NCBI GenBank assembly: GCA_023957475.1
Contig: JAMLHA010000005.1
Location: 124,001 to 188,000 of the forward strand
Direction: 5' to 3'
DNA: 64,000 bases
Source of the DNA: Crocinitomicaceae bacterium
GTDB lineage: Bacteria > Bacteroidota > Bacteroidia > Flavobacteriales_D > Crocinitomicaceae
Shown here: positions 9,322 through 17,324 of the stretch, one piece after another
Layout of the letters: the number at the start of each line of letters is the position of its first letter
Numbering within the stretch: the first letter of the stretch is position 1
The notes under the pieces: model-generated
Seen by the model: the letters and a program-made list of their open reading frames with translations, nothing else
Told to the model about the DNA's origin: nothing
The model's database searches: none
Translations under genes and position numbers: made by a program

Positions 9322-11552
9322 TCATCGTATTTTCTTGTAGTGTATTCTCCTTTTCTTGGGGACAGAATTTGCTATCCAAATACCTAAAAGTTGCTGATGA
9401 AAAATACCAAAAGGGCGATTATTACTATGCGTTAGAATTGTATTCAAAAGCAATGGACATTGATTCCAACACCATCGATATTTTATGGAAAGTAGCAGAA
9501 GCGCATCGGGCATACAAAGATTATCGAAAGGCAGAATATTATTACGCCAAGGTGTATGAACGAGAAATGGGTAAAATTTATCCTTCGAGTTTATTGCAAT
9601 TGGGTTTGATGCAAAAACAAAATGGCAAATACGATGCCGCTATTGAAACATTTAAAAAAGCAAAGAAAAAATACAAAGACAATCGAAAAGATTACGTGTA
9701 TTTGAAAGCAAAACAAGAGTTAGAATCTACTTTGTGGGCAAAATCTATGGTTGATATTGTTGAAAAAGGTGATTTTGTGCGTTTACCAGAAACCATCAAC
9801 ACTAAAAATTCGGAGTTTGGACATAATTTCATCAAAAATGAACTTGTTTTTTCTTCCCTTCGTGCTGATTCCATCAGTGCTAATGAAGAAGTTTATGAAA
9901 AACACTATACCACAAACATCTATCATTCCAAATTTGATGATGGTCGTTTTGAGCAGTCAGAACGTTGGCAAGAATTAAACAGTCTAAGTGGAAATACAGG
10001 AAATGCAGCTTTGTCACTCGACGGAACACGCTTGTATTTTAGTTCTTGCAAAGACGTAAATGGGGTGAGTTATCAATGCAAAATTGCAGTGGCAAAATAC
10101 ATCAATGACAAATGGACGGCAATAGACACTTTAGGAGACATCATAAATGCGCCTGGAGCAAATACAACAATGCCAGCAATCGGAGAACTAGATGGAAAAG
10201 AAGTGCTGTTTTTTTGTTCAGATAGACAAAAAGAAACAAAAGGCGGTTTAGACATCTTTTATTCCACCATTACAAATGGCAATCAGTTTAGTAAAGTCAA
10301 ATCCATTAAAAACCTCAATTCAATTGACAACGAAGTAACTCCTTTTTGGGATCGAGAAAATCAACGATTGTATTATGCTTCGAGTTGGTTTTATGGATTT
10401 GGAGGAATTGATGTTTTTTACTCAGACTATAAGAACGGTCAGTTTCAAGAACCACAAAATGCTGGGCAACCTATCAATAGTCCCGCAAACGATTTGTATT
10501 ATTTTAACCGAAATGACACGAGTTACGTTACCAGTAACCGAATTGGTGTTTTGTATAGCAAAAACAGTACTTGTTGCAGTGATATTTTTGCACATTACCC
10601 AGTCATTGAAGAACCACCAGCTTCGCCACGGGAAACATTGGAAGAATTGAGCAAACGTTTGCCTGTAACCTTATACTTTCACAACGATATTCCCGATCCA
10701 CGTTCTTGGGATACGGTAACGAAGTTGAGTTACATGACGACCTACAATGAATATACAGAAATGTTGCCACGCTATCAAAAAGAATATGCTGTTGGATTGT
10801 CGGGAGAAAAAGTAGAAGAAGCAAAAGAAGATATTGAGGACTTTTTCACTGAATTTGTTGACCAAGGTGTAAAAGATCTATTTCTATTTAGAGATTTATT
10901 GCTCGAAGAATTGCAAAAAGGAGCACGTATAAAGATTGTTGTAAGAGGTTTTGCCTCTCCATTGGCAAAAACAGAATACAATGTGAATTTGACAAAACGC
11001 AGAATATCCTCACTTATCAATCATTTGAGGGAATTTAATGGCGGTATATTTATTCCTTATTTAGATGGTACAGCGAGCAACAATGGTCGTGTGGTATTTG
11101 AGCAAGTTCCATTTGGTGAATACAATGCCAATCAATTAATCAGCGACAATCCAAATGACACAAAAAACTCTGTTTATTCACGAGCAGCAGCGGCAGAGCG
11201 TAAAATAGAAATTCAAAGTGTAACCTATCTTGACGAACAAGAAGTATTTCCATTAACACTTAAAAGTCCTGTATTTAATGCTGGCGTATTACCATCTGGT
11301 CAAACAATAACTGCTGTATTTGAAGTTGTAAACTCATCTGAAAAAGAAATAGAAATTCTACCAAATATTACTCCCAATAATTATACCACCGTTCAAGTAG
11401 AAAAAACCACGTTGCAACCGCATGAACAAACCCAAATAACCGTAGAACTTAAAACAGATGGCTTTGTAGGTCACAATGTAAAAACGATTTATGTTCCGCT
11501 AAAAGATGTAACAGAGAATTTACGGTTGATACTAACGATGGAATTAAAATAA
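9303..11552 (+). CDS. TPR / beta-propeller / OmpA-like periplasmic protein with C-terminal DUF1573-like domain
   Basis: A 749 aa exported protein with a signal peptide (1-20, ending FSWGQ). TPR repeats cover about 22-150 (KYQKGDYYYALELYSKAMDI; IDILWKVAEAHRAYKDYRKA). A PD40/WD40-like propeller spans about 200-440 (LDGTRLYFSSC; VLFFCSDRQKETKGGLDIFY). An OmpA-like peptidoglycan-binding segment lies at about 540-580 (IKIVVRGFASP..YNVNLTKRRISSLINHL). A Cys-free C-terminal module (about 645-749; FNAGVLPSGQTITAVFEVVN) resembles DUF1573. The architecture recalls PorE/SprE-type T9SS partners, and its overlap with a PorP/SprF gene supports a cell-envelope complex. The OmpA motif lacks the usual GHTD Asp (GFAS), so peptidoglycan binding is uncertain. 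Confidence 0.85.
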   Translation: MSRLYLIIVFSCSVFSFSWGQNLLSKYLKVADEKYQKGDYYYALELYSKAMDIDSNTIDILWKVAEAHRAYKDYRKAEYYYAKVYEREMGKIYPSSLLQLGLMQKQNGKYDAAIETFKKAKKKYKDNRKDYVYLKAKQELESTLWAKSMVDIVEKGDFVRLPETINTKNSEFGHNFIKNELVFSSLRADSISANEEVYEKHYTTNIYHSKFDDGRFEQSERWQELNSLSGNTGNAALSLDGTRLYFSSCKDVNGVSYQCKIAVAKYINDKWTAIDTLGDIINAPGANTTMPAIGELDGKEVLFFCSDRQKETKGGLDIFYSTITNGNQFSKVKSIKNLNSIDNEVTPFWDRENQRLYYASSWFYGFGGIDVFYSDYKNGQFQEPQNAGQPINSPANDLYYFNRNDTSYVTSNRIGVLYSKNSTCCSDIFAHYPVIEEPPASPRETLEELSKRLPVTLYFHNDIPDPRSWDTVTKLSYMTTYNEYTEMLPRYQKEYAVGLSGEKVEEAKEDIEDFFTEFVDQGVKDLFLFRDLLLEELQKGARIKIVVRGFASPLAKTEYNVNLTKRRISSLINHLREFNGGIFIPYLDGTASNNGRVVFEQVPFGEYNANQLISDNPNDTKNSVYSRAAAAERKIEIQSVTYLDEQEVFPLTLKSPVFNAGVLPSGQTITAVFEVVNSSEKEIEILPNITPNNYTTVQVEKTTLQPHEQTQITVELKTDGFVGHNVKTIYVPLKDVTENLRLILTMELK

Positions 11553-11651
11553 TAAAGAATTCAAAACACCCTTTATTTAATCTCTTGATAATGAGGTAAT
11601 AAAGATATTTTTCTCTTTTTTACCTTCAATTGCCCTATAACATTGCCTTTT

Positions 11652-11677
11652 GAAACTTTTTAAAGTTTCTTTTTTTT
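11652..11677 (+). terminator. strong intrinsic terminator
   Basis: Perfect 8-base stem GAAACTTT (11652-11659) / AAAGTTTC (11662-11669) with a 2-base loop, then eight T (11670-11677). It lies 100 bases after the envelope-protein gene and separates it from the heme-copper operon. Confidence 0.7.
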
Positions 11678-11819
11678 AAAAAAATTAAAAATTTTTTTTC
11701 TTGTGTTTTTTTAGATTCATTTTTTTCGCAATCCGCTAAATCATTGAGAACAACCACATTAAAGATAAAAACATCTTTATATCTATAATAAAAATTCACA
11801 AAAAATAAATAGGATAACA
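11678..11819. other. AT-rich intergenic spacer upstream of the heme-copper operon
   Basis: The gene-free gap runs from 11553 to 11914. It contains the terminator at 11652-11677 and the promoter at 11820-11851; the rest is A/T tracts with no open frame or repeat that I can support. Confidence 0.5.
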
Positions 11820-11851
11820 TTGTCCGCCATATTAAATTTATTATACATTTG
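11820..11851 (+). promoter_or_regulatory. predicted promoter of the heme-copper operon
   Basis: TTG (11820-11822), a 21-base spacer and TACATTTG (11844-11851) match the Bacteroidota consensus. The start of transcription would be near 11857, giving a leader of about 58 bases to the ATG at 11915. I see no obvious NnrR/FNR dyad nearby. Confidence 0.6.
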
Positions 11852-11914
11852 CTCCGATAAAAGGTTTAAAAAACCAAAGAAAACTAAGTTAAATCAAGTA
11901 AAAAAACAAAGTAT

Positions 11915-12496
11915 ATGAGACATTTTACCACATTTCTGTCTATACAAGAGTCTGCTGGTACGATTTCCATGATTGGAACATTCGTAGTTGTAGCAGTTGT
12001 CTTGTTTGTTGTGCTTACTTCAGGCAAAGCAGAAGACAAATATGAAGCAAAGAAAAAAGTTTATTACTACAGAAGAAGATACTTCTGGGGATTAATGGCT
12101 TTAGCTTTCATTACGCTTTTAATTTCATTTAAATGGATGCCATACTCCAAAACCTCAGATGTGGATGAAGAGGTTGTTACTGTAGTTGGTTTTCAATGGG
12201 GTTGGAGAATGGTAAATGGAGCAAGTAAAGATGCACCAAAAGACATGATGGGTGAAAGTGAGATTACTATTCCAGCAGGAAAAACAATCAAATTTGATGT
12301 TACTTCAATTGATGTTAACCACAATTTTGCTATTTATGATAAAAGCGGAAATTGTGTGACTCAATCACAAGCAATGCCAGGATATCATAACAATTTAAGA
12401 TACAAATTCCAAAAACCAGGTAATTACAAAATCCTTTGTTTAGAATATTGTGGTGTTCCACACGCATTCATGGTTGGAGAAGTTCATGTAAAATAA
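11915..12496 (+). CDS. CuA-containing subunit II of a heme-copper oxidase/NO reductase (NorY/CoxB-like)
   Basis: A 193 aa membrane-anchored electron-entry subunit. Two transmembrane helices (about 15-36 and 55-75) precede a cupredoxin domain. All CuA ligands are present: His136 (DVNHNF), Cys175, Glu177, Cys179, His183 and Met186 (CLEYCGVPHAFM), so it should accept electrons from a soluble donor such as cytochrome c or a cupredoxin. Aromatic FQWGW (93-97) is the usual electron-transfer patch. It is the first gene of a four-gene operon, 24 bases ahead of the catalytic subunit. Annotation pipelines would call it cytochrome c oxidase subunit II; the operon suggests the NorY role of an sNOR-type enzyme. 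Confidence 0.9.
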   Translation: MRHFTTFLSIQESAGTISMIGTFVVVAVVLFVVLTSGKAEDKYEAKKKVYYYRRRYFWGLMALAFITLLISFKWMPYSKTSDVDEEVVTVVGFQWGWRMVNGASKDAPKDMMGESEITIPAGKTIKFDVTSIDVNHNFAIYDKSGNCVTQSQAMPGYHNNLRYKFQKPGNYKILCLEYCGVPHAFMVGEVHVK

Positions 12497-12520
12497 TTAA
12501 TACCTATTTAAAAAGAAATT

Positions 12521-14002
12521 ATGGAAGAGTTAACTACAACAGAATATAAAAAGCAAAGAAAGCTTATTATAGTATGGGGAATCACATTTTTAGTTGTATT
12601 TCCTTTATTGGTGACTTTAGGAATGTTGATGCGAATTAGTCATGCTGAATTAGCTGATATTTCTGCAGAACGTTTTTATTCATTCATGACATTACATGGA
12701 TTGGGAATGATTGGTTTGTTATTTAGTTTTGCCTTTGCTGGTATTTGGTATTTATTAAGCACACGCTATGTCAAACTAAAATTAAGTGTGGGTTATTTTG
12801 TTTACATTACAGTTCTATTAAGCGTTATTGGTCTTGCAGTTGCTGCATTAATCGGTAAATTTGGACCAGGTTGGTATTTATTATACCCTTTACCATTTAT
12901 TGGTGGTAGCTGGCCAGTTTGGACAACAGGTTTATCTACCGTTTCATTATTGGCCTTAGGTGTTGGATGGTTGATTGGTATTCTTCATGTATTGTACGCT
13001 ATGGCAAAAGAATATGGAGGGTTTACAAATATGTTGGGTTGGCAATACATTAAAAACAAAGAAGATAAAAGAGAAATTCCTGTTATCGTATTGGCATCTA
13101 CAATAAGTTTAGTTCCTGGTGTATTAGCAATTCTTGCAGGAGCAGTATTACTAATCATGTACTTGCTACAAGTTATGGAACCTTCATTAAACTTTGATGC
13201 ATTGATGTTGAAAAATATCGTTATGTTCTTTGGACACACCATTGCAAACATTACGATGTATTGTGCTGTTACATGGGTATATACTTTGTTACCAGAATAC
13301 ACAAAACGCCCTTGGTACGTAGATAAAGTATTGGTTTATTCATGGAATGCAACATTCTTCTTTGTTTGTATCGCATTCTTACACCACATGTATATGGACT
13401 TAGAACAACCATTGTATTTACAAATCATTGGTCAGGTTGCTTCATATTCAAGCGCTATTCCAGCTACAGCAATTACAATGTTTGGAATCATCTCTCAATT
13501 GTATCACTCAAGAGTTAAATGGGGTGTAGTTCCGTTAACATTCTTATTCGGTGCTGCAGGATGGGCAATTGGTGGACTATCAGCAGTGGTCGATTCTACA
13601 ATCTCATTCAATAAAGTATTGCACAACACGTTGTGGGTTCCTGCTCACTTCCATACTTATATGCTCTTAGGTGTGGTACTGTTTATCTTTGGTTACTTGT
13701 ACTATGTTGCCGGTGAGAAAAAAGACATTCACACTGGTGGAGTGGCTAAATTAGGACTTTGGACATATATCATTGGAGCTGCTGGATTCTTGTTGATGTT
13801 CTACTACGGTGGAATGAACAGTGTTCCTCGTCGTTACAACACATACTCAGGTATGGGTGTTGATGCTACACACCAAGCAGGTGTTTATGGCGCGAAAATT
13901 GCTGTATTCTCAATAGGTATTTTATTTATTGGTTTATTGATCATGTATGTTACATTGTTCCTTAAACTAACAAAAAAAGATGAAACCAAAAATTTAGATT
14001 AA
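12521..14002 (+). CDS. heme-copper oxidase catalytic subunit I, B-family-like; candidate sNOR-type nitric oxide reductase
   Basis: A 493 aa polytopic protein (about 12-13 helices). Low-spin heme ligands are His59 (TLHGLG) and His378; the high-spin heme ligand is His376 (VPAHFHTYM). CuB ligands are His239 (FFGHTIAN) and His288-His289 (FLHHMYMD). The LHNTLWVPAHFH and NSVPRRYN segments resemble ba3/B-family subunit I. The residue four after the first CuB histidine, Tyr in A- and B-family oxygen reductases, is Asn243 here; the nearest Tyr on that helix is Tyr247, one turn further. This change together with the CuA subunit, SenC and small membrane protein alongside suggests NO reduction rather than O2 reduction. 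Catalytic activity remains inference; superfamily membership is certain. Confidence 0.9.
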   Translation: MEELTTTEYKKQRKLIIVWGITFLVVFPLLVTLGMLMRISHAELADISAERFYSFMTLHGLGMIGLLFSFAFAGIWYLLSTRYVKLKLSVGYFVYITVLLSVIGLAVAALIGKFGPGWYLLYPLPFIGGSWPVWTTGLSTVSLLALGVGWLIGILHVLYAMAKEYGGFTNMLGWQYIKNKEDKREIPVIVLASTISLVPGVLAILAGAVLLIMYLLQVMEPSLNFDALMLKNIVMFFGHTIANITMYCAVTWVYTLLPEYTKRPWYVDKVLVYSWNATFFFVCIAFLHHMYMDLEQPLYLQIIGQVASYSSAIPATAITMFGIISQLYHSRVKWGVVPLTFLFGAAGWAIGGLSAVVDSTISFNKVLHNTLWVPAHFHTYMLLGVVLFIFGYLYYVAGEKKDIHTGGVAKLGLWTYIIGAAGFLLMFYYGGMNSVPRRYNTYSGMGVDATHQAGVYGAKIAVFSIGILFIGLLIMYVTLFLKLTKKDETKNLD

Positions 14003-14020
14003 TAAGTTGTAATAGAAAAT

Positions 14021-14056
14021 GTGCCGCTTAGAAACCTTCTTTGCGGCATGTTTTTT
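14021..14056 (+). terminator. terminator/attenuator-like hairpin between catalytic subunit and senC
   Basis: GTGCCGC (14021-14027) pairs with GCGGCAT (14043-14049; six Watson-Crick pairs plus a G-T), loop of 15, followed by G and six T. It lies 19 bases after the catalytic-subunit stop and just before the senC ATG, so it may set a lower level for the accessory genes. It also argues against the in-frame ATG at 14019 as the senC start. Confidence 0.6.
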
Positions 14057-14063
14057 AAAAAAA

Positions 14064-14723
14064 ATGAAATTAACTAGACAAATAATTATCCCTGCCTTAG
14101 CACTTGCTTTGAGTCTCTATTTTTTTAGTAAATGGACGCAAAGTTATACATCTTTTACAATTTTCTCTTACACTTTAAAAGAGGCGGATCCATTGGAAAA
14201 ATCTTTTCCAGACATTGACTTGTTAAGTCACCACAACAAGCATTTTAAAGTTGCAGATCGACCTAATTTAAAGCTCATTAATTTCGTTTATTTGAATTGT
14301 CCATACGTTTGTCATAAAATCAACAATCAATTAGAAGAAATTTACCACCAAATGGATTCAACCATTGTTCCTTCTCAATTAGAGTTTATAACCATTAGTT
14401 TTGACTTAGAATATGACGATGTTGAGCGTATTCGGAAATACAGAAGTCATTTTGGAGAACACATTGATGGCTGGACGTTTGCATTGCCTTACAAAGTGGA
14501 TGAACAACAGTTTTTTAGTGATGTAAAAAATATTGGAGTTTGGATTTATAGAGACCCTATAACGAAATTAATCAATCATTCCGTAAATTTGTTCTTGGTG
14601 GATGCAAACAACAAAATAATTAAGATCTTTGACCCCAATCGAGAAACCAATGAATACATCATTCAACAACTAAAGCAATGCTTAAACGAAGAAAGAATGC
14701 CATCATTATCCTTGCTGCAATAA
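14064..14723 (+). CDS. senC: SCO1/SenC family copper-delivery protein
   Basis: A 219 aa membrane-anchored thioredoxin-fold protein that delivers copper to the CuA centre or maintains its cysteines. I start at ATG 14064 (MKLTRQIIIPALALALSLYF), which puts the anchor helix at the N-terminus; the frame is open from ATG 14019, but that would run through a terminator-like hairpin. The copper motif is CPYVC (Cys79, Cys83), and the distal ligand is His172 (NHSVNLFLVD). It follows the catalytic subunit and overlaps the next gene by 46 bases, so both accessory proteins belong to this enzyme. Confidence 0.88.
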   Translation: MKLTRQIIIPALALALSLYFFSKWTQSYTSFTIFSYTLKEADPLEKSFPDIDLLSHHNKHFKVADRPNLKLINFVYLNCPYVCHKINNQLEEIYHQMDSTIVPSQLEFITISFDLEYDDVERIRKYRSHFGEHIDGWTFALPYKVDEQQFFSDVKNIGVWIYRDPITKLINHSVNLFLVDANNKIIKIFDPNRETNEYIIQQLKQCLNEERMPSLSLLQ

Positions 14724-15244
14724 TTGCCTTTTATTTCTTTTCATTTTACTTAAATGATTGGCTATCAGCAACAATGCAACGACATCAGTTGATACAATTA
14801 CCTGTTATGATACTTATCGGCGCAGTAATGGCCTCTCGTTTTCCCAAACTTGCTATTGAAGATCTCTCTTGGTCGATTACCACATTTATTTTTGTTATGT
14901 CGTCCCTAACATTCTGGATGATTCCTCGATCGGTTGATTACACCGTGATTTATGCCAAATTTAATCGATTGATGCACTTAAACATGCTGCTTGTTGGTGT
15001 TTCGTTGGTTGCAATTTTTAGAGCTATCTTATCGGAAGTTCGCATTTACTTTATGGGGATGATTTCTGCAATGCTTATGGTGTCTGGTGTTACTTTAAAA
15101 GTTTTTAAAATTCAATTGTGTAGTTCATTTACCATTGAAATGCAGCACGAAACAGGAACGTATATGATGCTTTTTAGTGCAGGAATGTTTTTATTGACTG
15201 TAATAACGTTTTTTAGAAGTCCTCGTGATAGAAAAACGCTTTAA
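14678..15244 (+). CDS. small polytopic membrane protein, CtaG/DUF1404-like accessory (orf1 position of sNOR clusters)
   Basis: A 188 aa integral membrane protein with about five to six helices. The motif MQRHQLIQLPVMILIGAVMA after the first helix recalls the HM.QHLLL...P...LG motif of caa3_CtaG/DUF1404 proteins linked to heme-copper oxidase assembly. Its start lies 46 bases inside senC in another frame, so translation is coupled. It ends head-on against the mevalonate kinase gene with a 4-base overlap. The role (copper handling or assembly) is inferred from position and the weak motif only. Confidence 0.75.
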   Translation: MLKRRKNAIIILAAIIAFYFFSFYLNDWLSATMQRHQLIQLPVMILIGAVMASRFPKLAIEDLSWSITTFIFVMSSLTFWMIPRSVDYTVIYAKFNRLMHLNMLLVGVSLVAIFRAILSEVRIYFMGMISAMLMVSGVTLKVFKIQLCSSFTIEMQHETGTYMMLFSAGMFLLTVITFFRSPRDRKTL

Positions 15245-16191
15245 TAACGGTAAATTTCTTCCAATTCATACGCTTTTAGCTGTTCTTGTGTCTTTTCCCA
15301 ATTTCGTGTGAAACCCAATACAAAACCACCACCACCAGCACCACATAATTTTAAAAAATAATCACCATTATCTAATCCATTTTGAACGTCTTTCAATAAG
15401 TTTTCAGGGAAGAAATCCTTCATGTAGTTCATTTGAAAAGTACTTAGTTCATTAACAGCATGATAAAACCGTTCAACATCATTGTCTAAGAAACTTTGGA
15501 TAGCTCCATTGTTGTCATCAATCACGTATTTATCAAACTTTTCTTTAAACTCACTTTTGCTAATTAGATCATTAAACAAGGTCATCATTTTGGACGTTGT
15601 CCGCTCTTGTTTTGTGTCTAATAAAAAAATAACATTTTGATTTTCAGGGGATGAAACAGGTAAAGTAGTTGTAACTATATCTTGCGAATTTTTGCAAAGA
15701 ATTGGTTCGTTCAAAATAATGCTTAATGGATCTATACCAGAACTTGTACCGTGAAAAAACGATTCCAAATTTCCAAGATTCTTTTTTAAATCCTTTAATT
15801 TCAAGTAGGTCTGTAATTTCACCTCATCTTTAAGGTTTTTAGCCTTAACGAGGTAACGCAACACCATCGCTGCTACTAAGGCTCCAGAACTACCTAACCC
15901 ATATCCTTGTGGAATATTGCTTCTGAAAAACAATCCTTGTTCGAGTTCAGCTTCAAACTTCTTAACCTCAATTACAAATTTTTCATCCATTCTACTAGAA
16001 ACAAACCCACAAAACTTTCTTAAATACTCGTTGGATTGTAGTGCAATTGCTTTTTCACTTTCCTCGCCTTTGTAAAATTCAAAATGTCCATGAAATTTTT
16101 CACATGGTATTACCAATGCCATTCCATTGTGAAGCACAGCATATTCGCCGAAGAGAAGTATTTTAGAGTTAAACTGTTCTATTTGTTGCAT
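15241..16191 (-). CDS. GHMP kinase, probable mevalonate kinase
   Basis: A 316 aa GHMP-superfamily kinase. Motif 1 is KILLFGEYAVL (10-20), the phosphate-binding loop is PQGYGLGSSGAL (94-105), and the C-terminal glycine-rich motif is LCGAGGGGFV. It overlaps the diphosphomevalonate decarboxylase gene upstream by 13 bases, so the pair acts in isopentenyl diphosphate synthesis by the mevalonate route, as in many Flavobacteriia. It could phosphorylate mevalonate or phosphomevalonate; KILLFGEYAVL favours mevalonate kinase, but related phosphomevalonate kinases share it. Confidence 0.85.
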   Translation of the reverse strand: MQQIEQFNSKILLFGEYAVLHNGMALVIPCEKFHGHFEFYKGEESEKAIALQSNEYLRKFCGFVSSRMDEKFVIEVKKFEAELEQGLFFRSNIPQGYGLGSSGALVAAMVLRYLVKAKNLKDEVKLQTYLKLKDLKKNLGNLESFFHGTSSGIDPLSIILNEPILCKNSQDIVTTTLPVSSPENQNVIFLLDTKQERTTSKMMTLFNDLISKSEFKEKFDKYVIDDNNGAIQSFLDNDVERFYHAVNELSTFQMNYMKDFFPENLLKDVQNGLDNGDYFLKLCGAGGGGFVLGFTRNWEKTQEQLKAYELEEIYRY

Positions 16192-17195
16192 TCGCTTCTA
16201 ATTTCTCCACCGAAACCAGCTTCATCATATAAAATTGACTTCGTTTGGTCTTGAATGGCTTTTATAAACTCATTTGCTTTTTCTTCAATTGATTTTGGAT
16301 AAAGTAAATGAACATTTGGTCCGGCATCAAGCGTAAAGCAAATTGGTAAGTCGGTTTCTTTTCTATATTCAATCAATTGTTCTATGATTTGAATAGTTCC
16401 CGACTTCATCAATAAATAATAATCACCTGATGTCATCATCATTGCATGCAAAGATAACGCTTCTCGTTCTGTAATGGAAATAAATTGATTAAAATCTCCA
16501 CTCTTTAAAGTTGATAACATCTCATTGCAGTGTTTTTTTGCATCAACAAAACGAGCTGCTGCATAAGGATGATCCTTCATCAATCCATGTCCAACGCTAC
16601 TTGAAACTTTTTTGGGTTGATCTTCAACAATTAGAATCGTATCGCACATTGATTGAAAATTTGTGTGAATATCTTCTAATGGAACAGCATATTCATTGTT
16701 TGATCGAGCAACTCCATCCAATTCACCCCATAAAGCATAAGGGCCAAAATAAGAGCGACAAGCACTACCACTTCCTTTTCTGGCTAAATTGCTGGCCACT
16801 TCATTAAAATCTGGTTGGTTGTACCCACTTGCTTTCAACAATGCTCCAGAAATTGCTGCAAATGCAGATGCTGAAGAGGCAATTCCAGCAGAATGAGGAA
16901 AGGTGTTTTCTGAGTTAATCAGAATAGCAAATTCTTTAAACAATTGTTCAAACTCTGGTTGTTTACCAATGTAATCTACCATTCTATTTTTAAACGACTC
17001 GTTGGCTATTCCTTCAAAAAAATAGTCCAGTTCAATACCTTCTTTGGTTTTAGCTTTTTTTTCTAATTCAACGGTTGTTGACGCATTTTTCAATGTTAAA
17101 CTTATTGAAGGATTGCATGGCAATTGGTATCCATATTTTCCCCAATATTTCACTAAAGCAATGTTGGAAGGGTATTTCGCTATGATTTTACTCAT
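16179..17195 (-). CDS. mvaD: diphosphomevalonate decarboxylase
   Basis: A 338 aa GHMP-family enzyme converting mevalonate diphosphate to isopentenyl diphosphate with ATP. Diagnostic segments are AKYPSNIALVKYWGK near the N-terminus, the phosphate loop HSAGIASSASAFAAISGAL (101-119), GSGSACRSYFG, and LDAGPNVHLLY carrying the catalytic Asp. It is the first gene of the two-gene mevalonate unit and overlaps the kinase by 13 bases. A -7 element (TATCTTTG on the minus strand at 17213-17220) lies about 20 bases upstream, without a clear -33 TTG. Confidence 0.93.
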   Translation of the reverse strand: MSKIIAKYPSNIALVKYWGKYGYQLPCNPSISLTLKNASTTVELEKKAKTKEGIELDYFFEGIANESFKNRMVDYIGKQPEFEQLFKEFAILINSENTFPHSAGIASSASAFAAISGALLKASGYNQPDFNEVASNLARKGSGSACRSYFGPYALWGELDGVARSNNEYAVPLEDIHTNFQSMCDTILIVEDQPKKVSSSVGHGLMKDHPYAAARFVDAKKHCNEMLSTLKSGDFNQFISITEREALSLHAMMMTSGDYYLLMKSGTIQIIEQLIEYRKETDLPICFTLDAGPNVHLLYPKSIEEKANEFIKAIQDQTKSILYDEAGFGGEIRSECNK

Positions 17196-17212
17196 TCAAT
17201 AGATTTAAAATA

Positions 17213-17220
17213 CAAAGATA
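17213..17220 (-). promoter_or_regulatory. -7 element upstream of mvaD
   Basis: TATCTTTG on the minus strand, ending 18 bases before the mvaD ATG, matches TAnnTTTG exactly. No TTG occurs at the expected distance, so only the -7 element is supported. Confidence 0.4.
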
Positions 17221-17268
17221 CGGTTATTTTGGGGGAAATACATTGGGTTGAATGAAATTCAATAAATC

Positions 17269-17300
17269 AAAAAAGGCTGATTCACTTGGAACCAGCCTTT
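17269..17300 (-). terminator. intrinsic terminator of rpsA
   Basis: AAAGGCTG (17272-17279) / CAGCCTTT (17293-17300) form an 8-base perfect stem with a 13-base loop. The A run at 17269-17274 gives T's on the minus strand, 25 bases beyond the rpsA stop. Confidence 0.65.
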
Positions 17301-17324
17301 CGTATTGTTAGGATGTAGAAAAGA

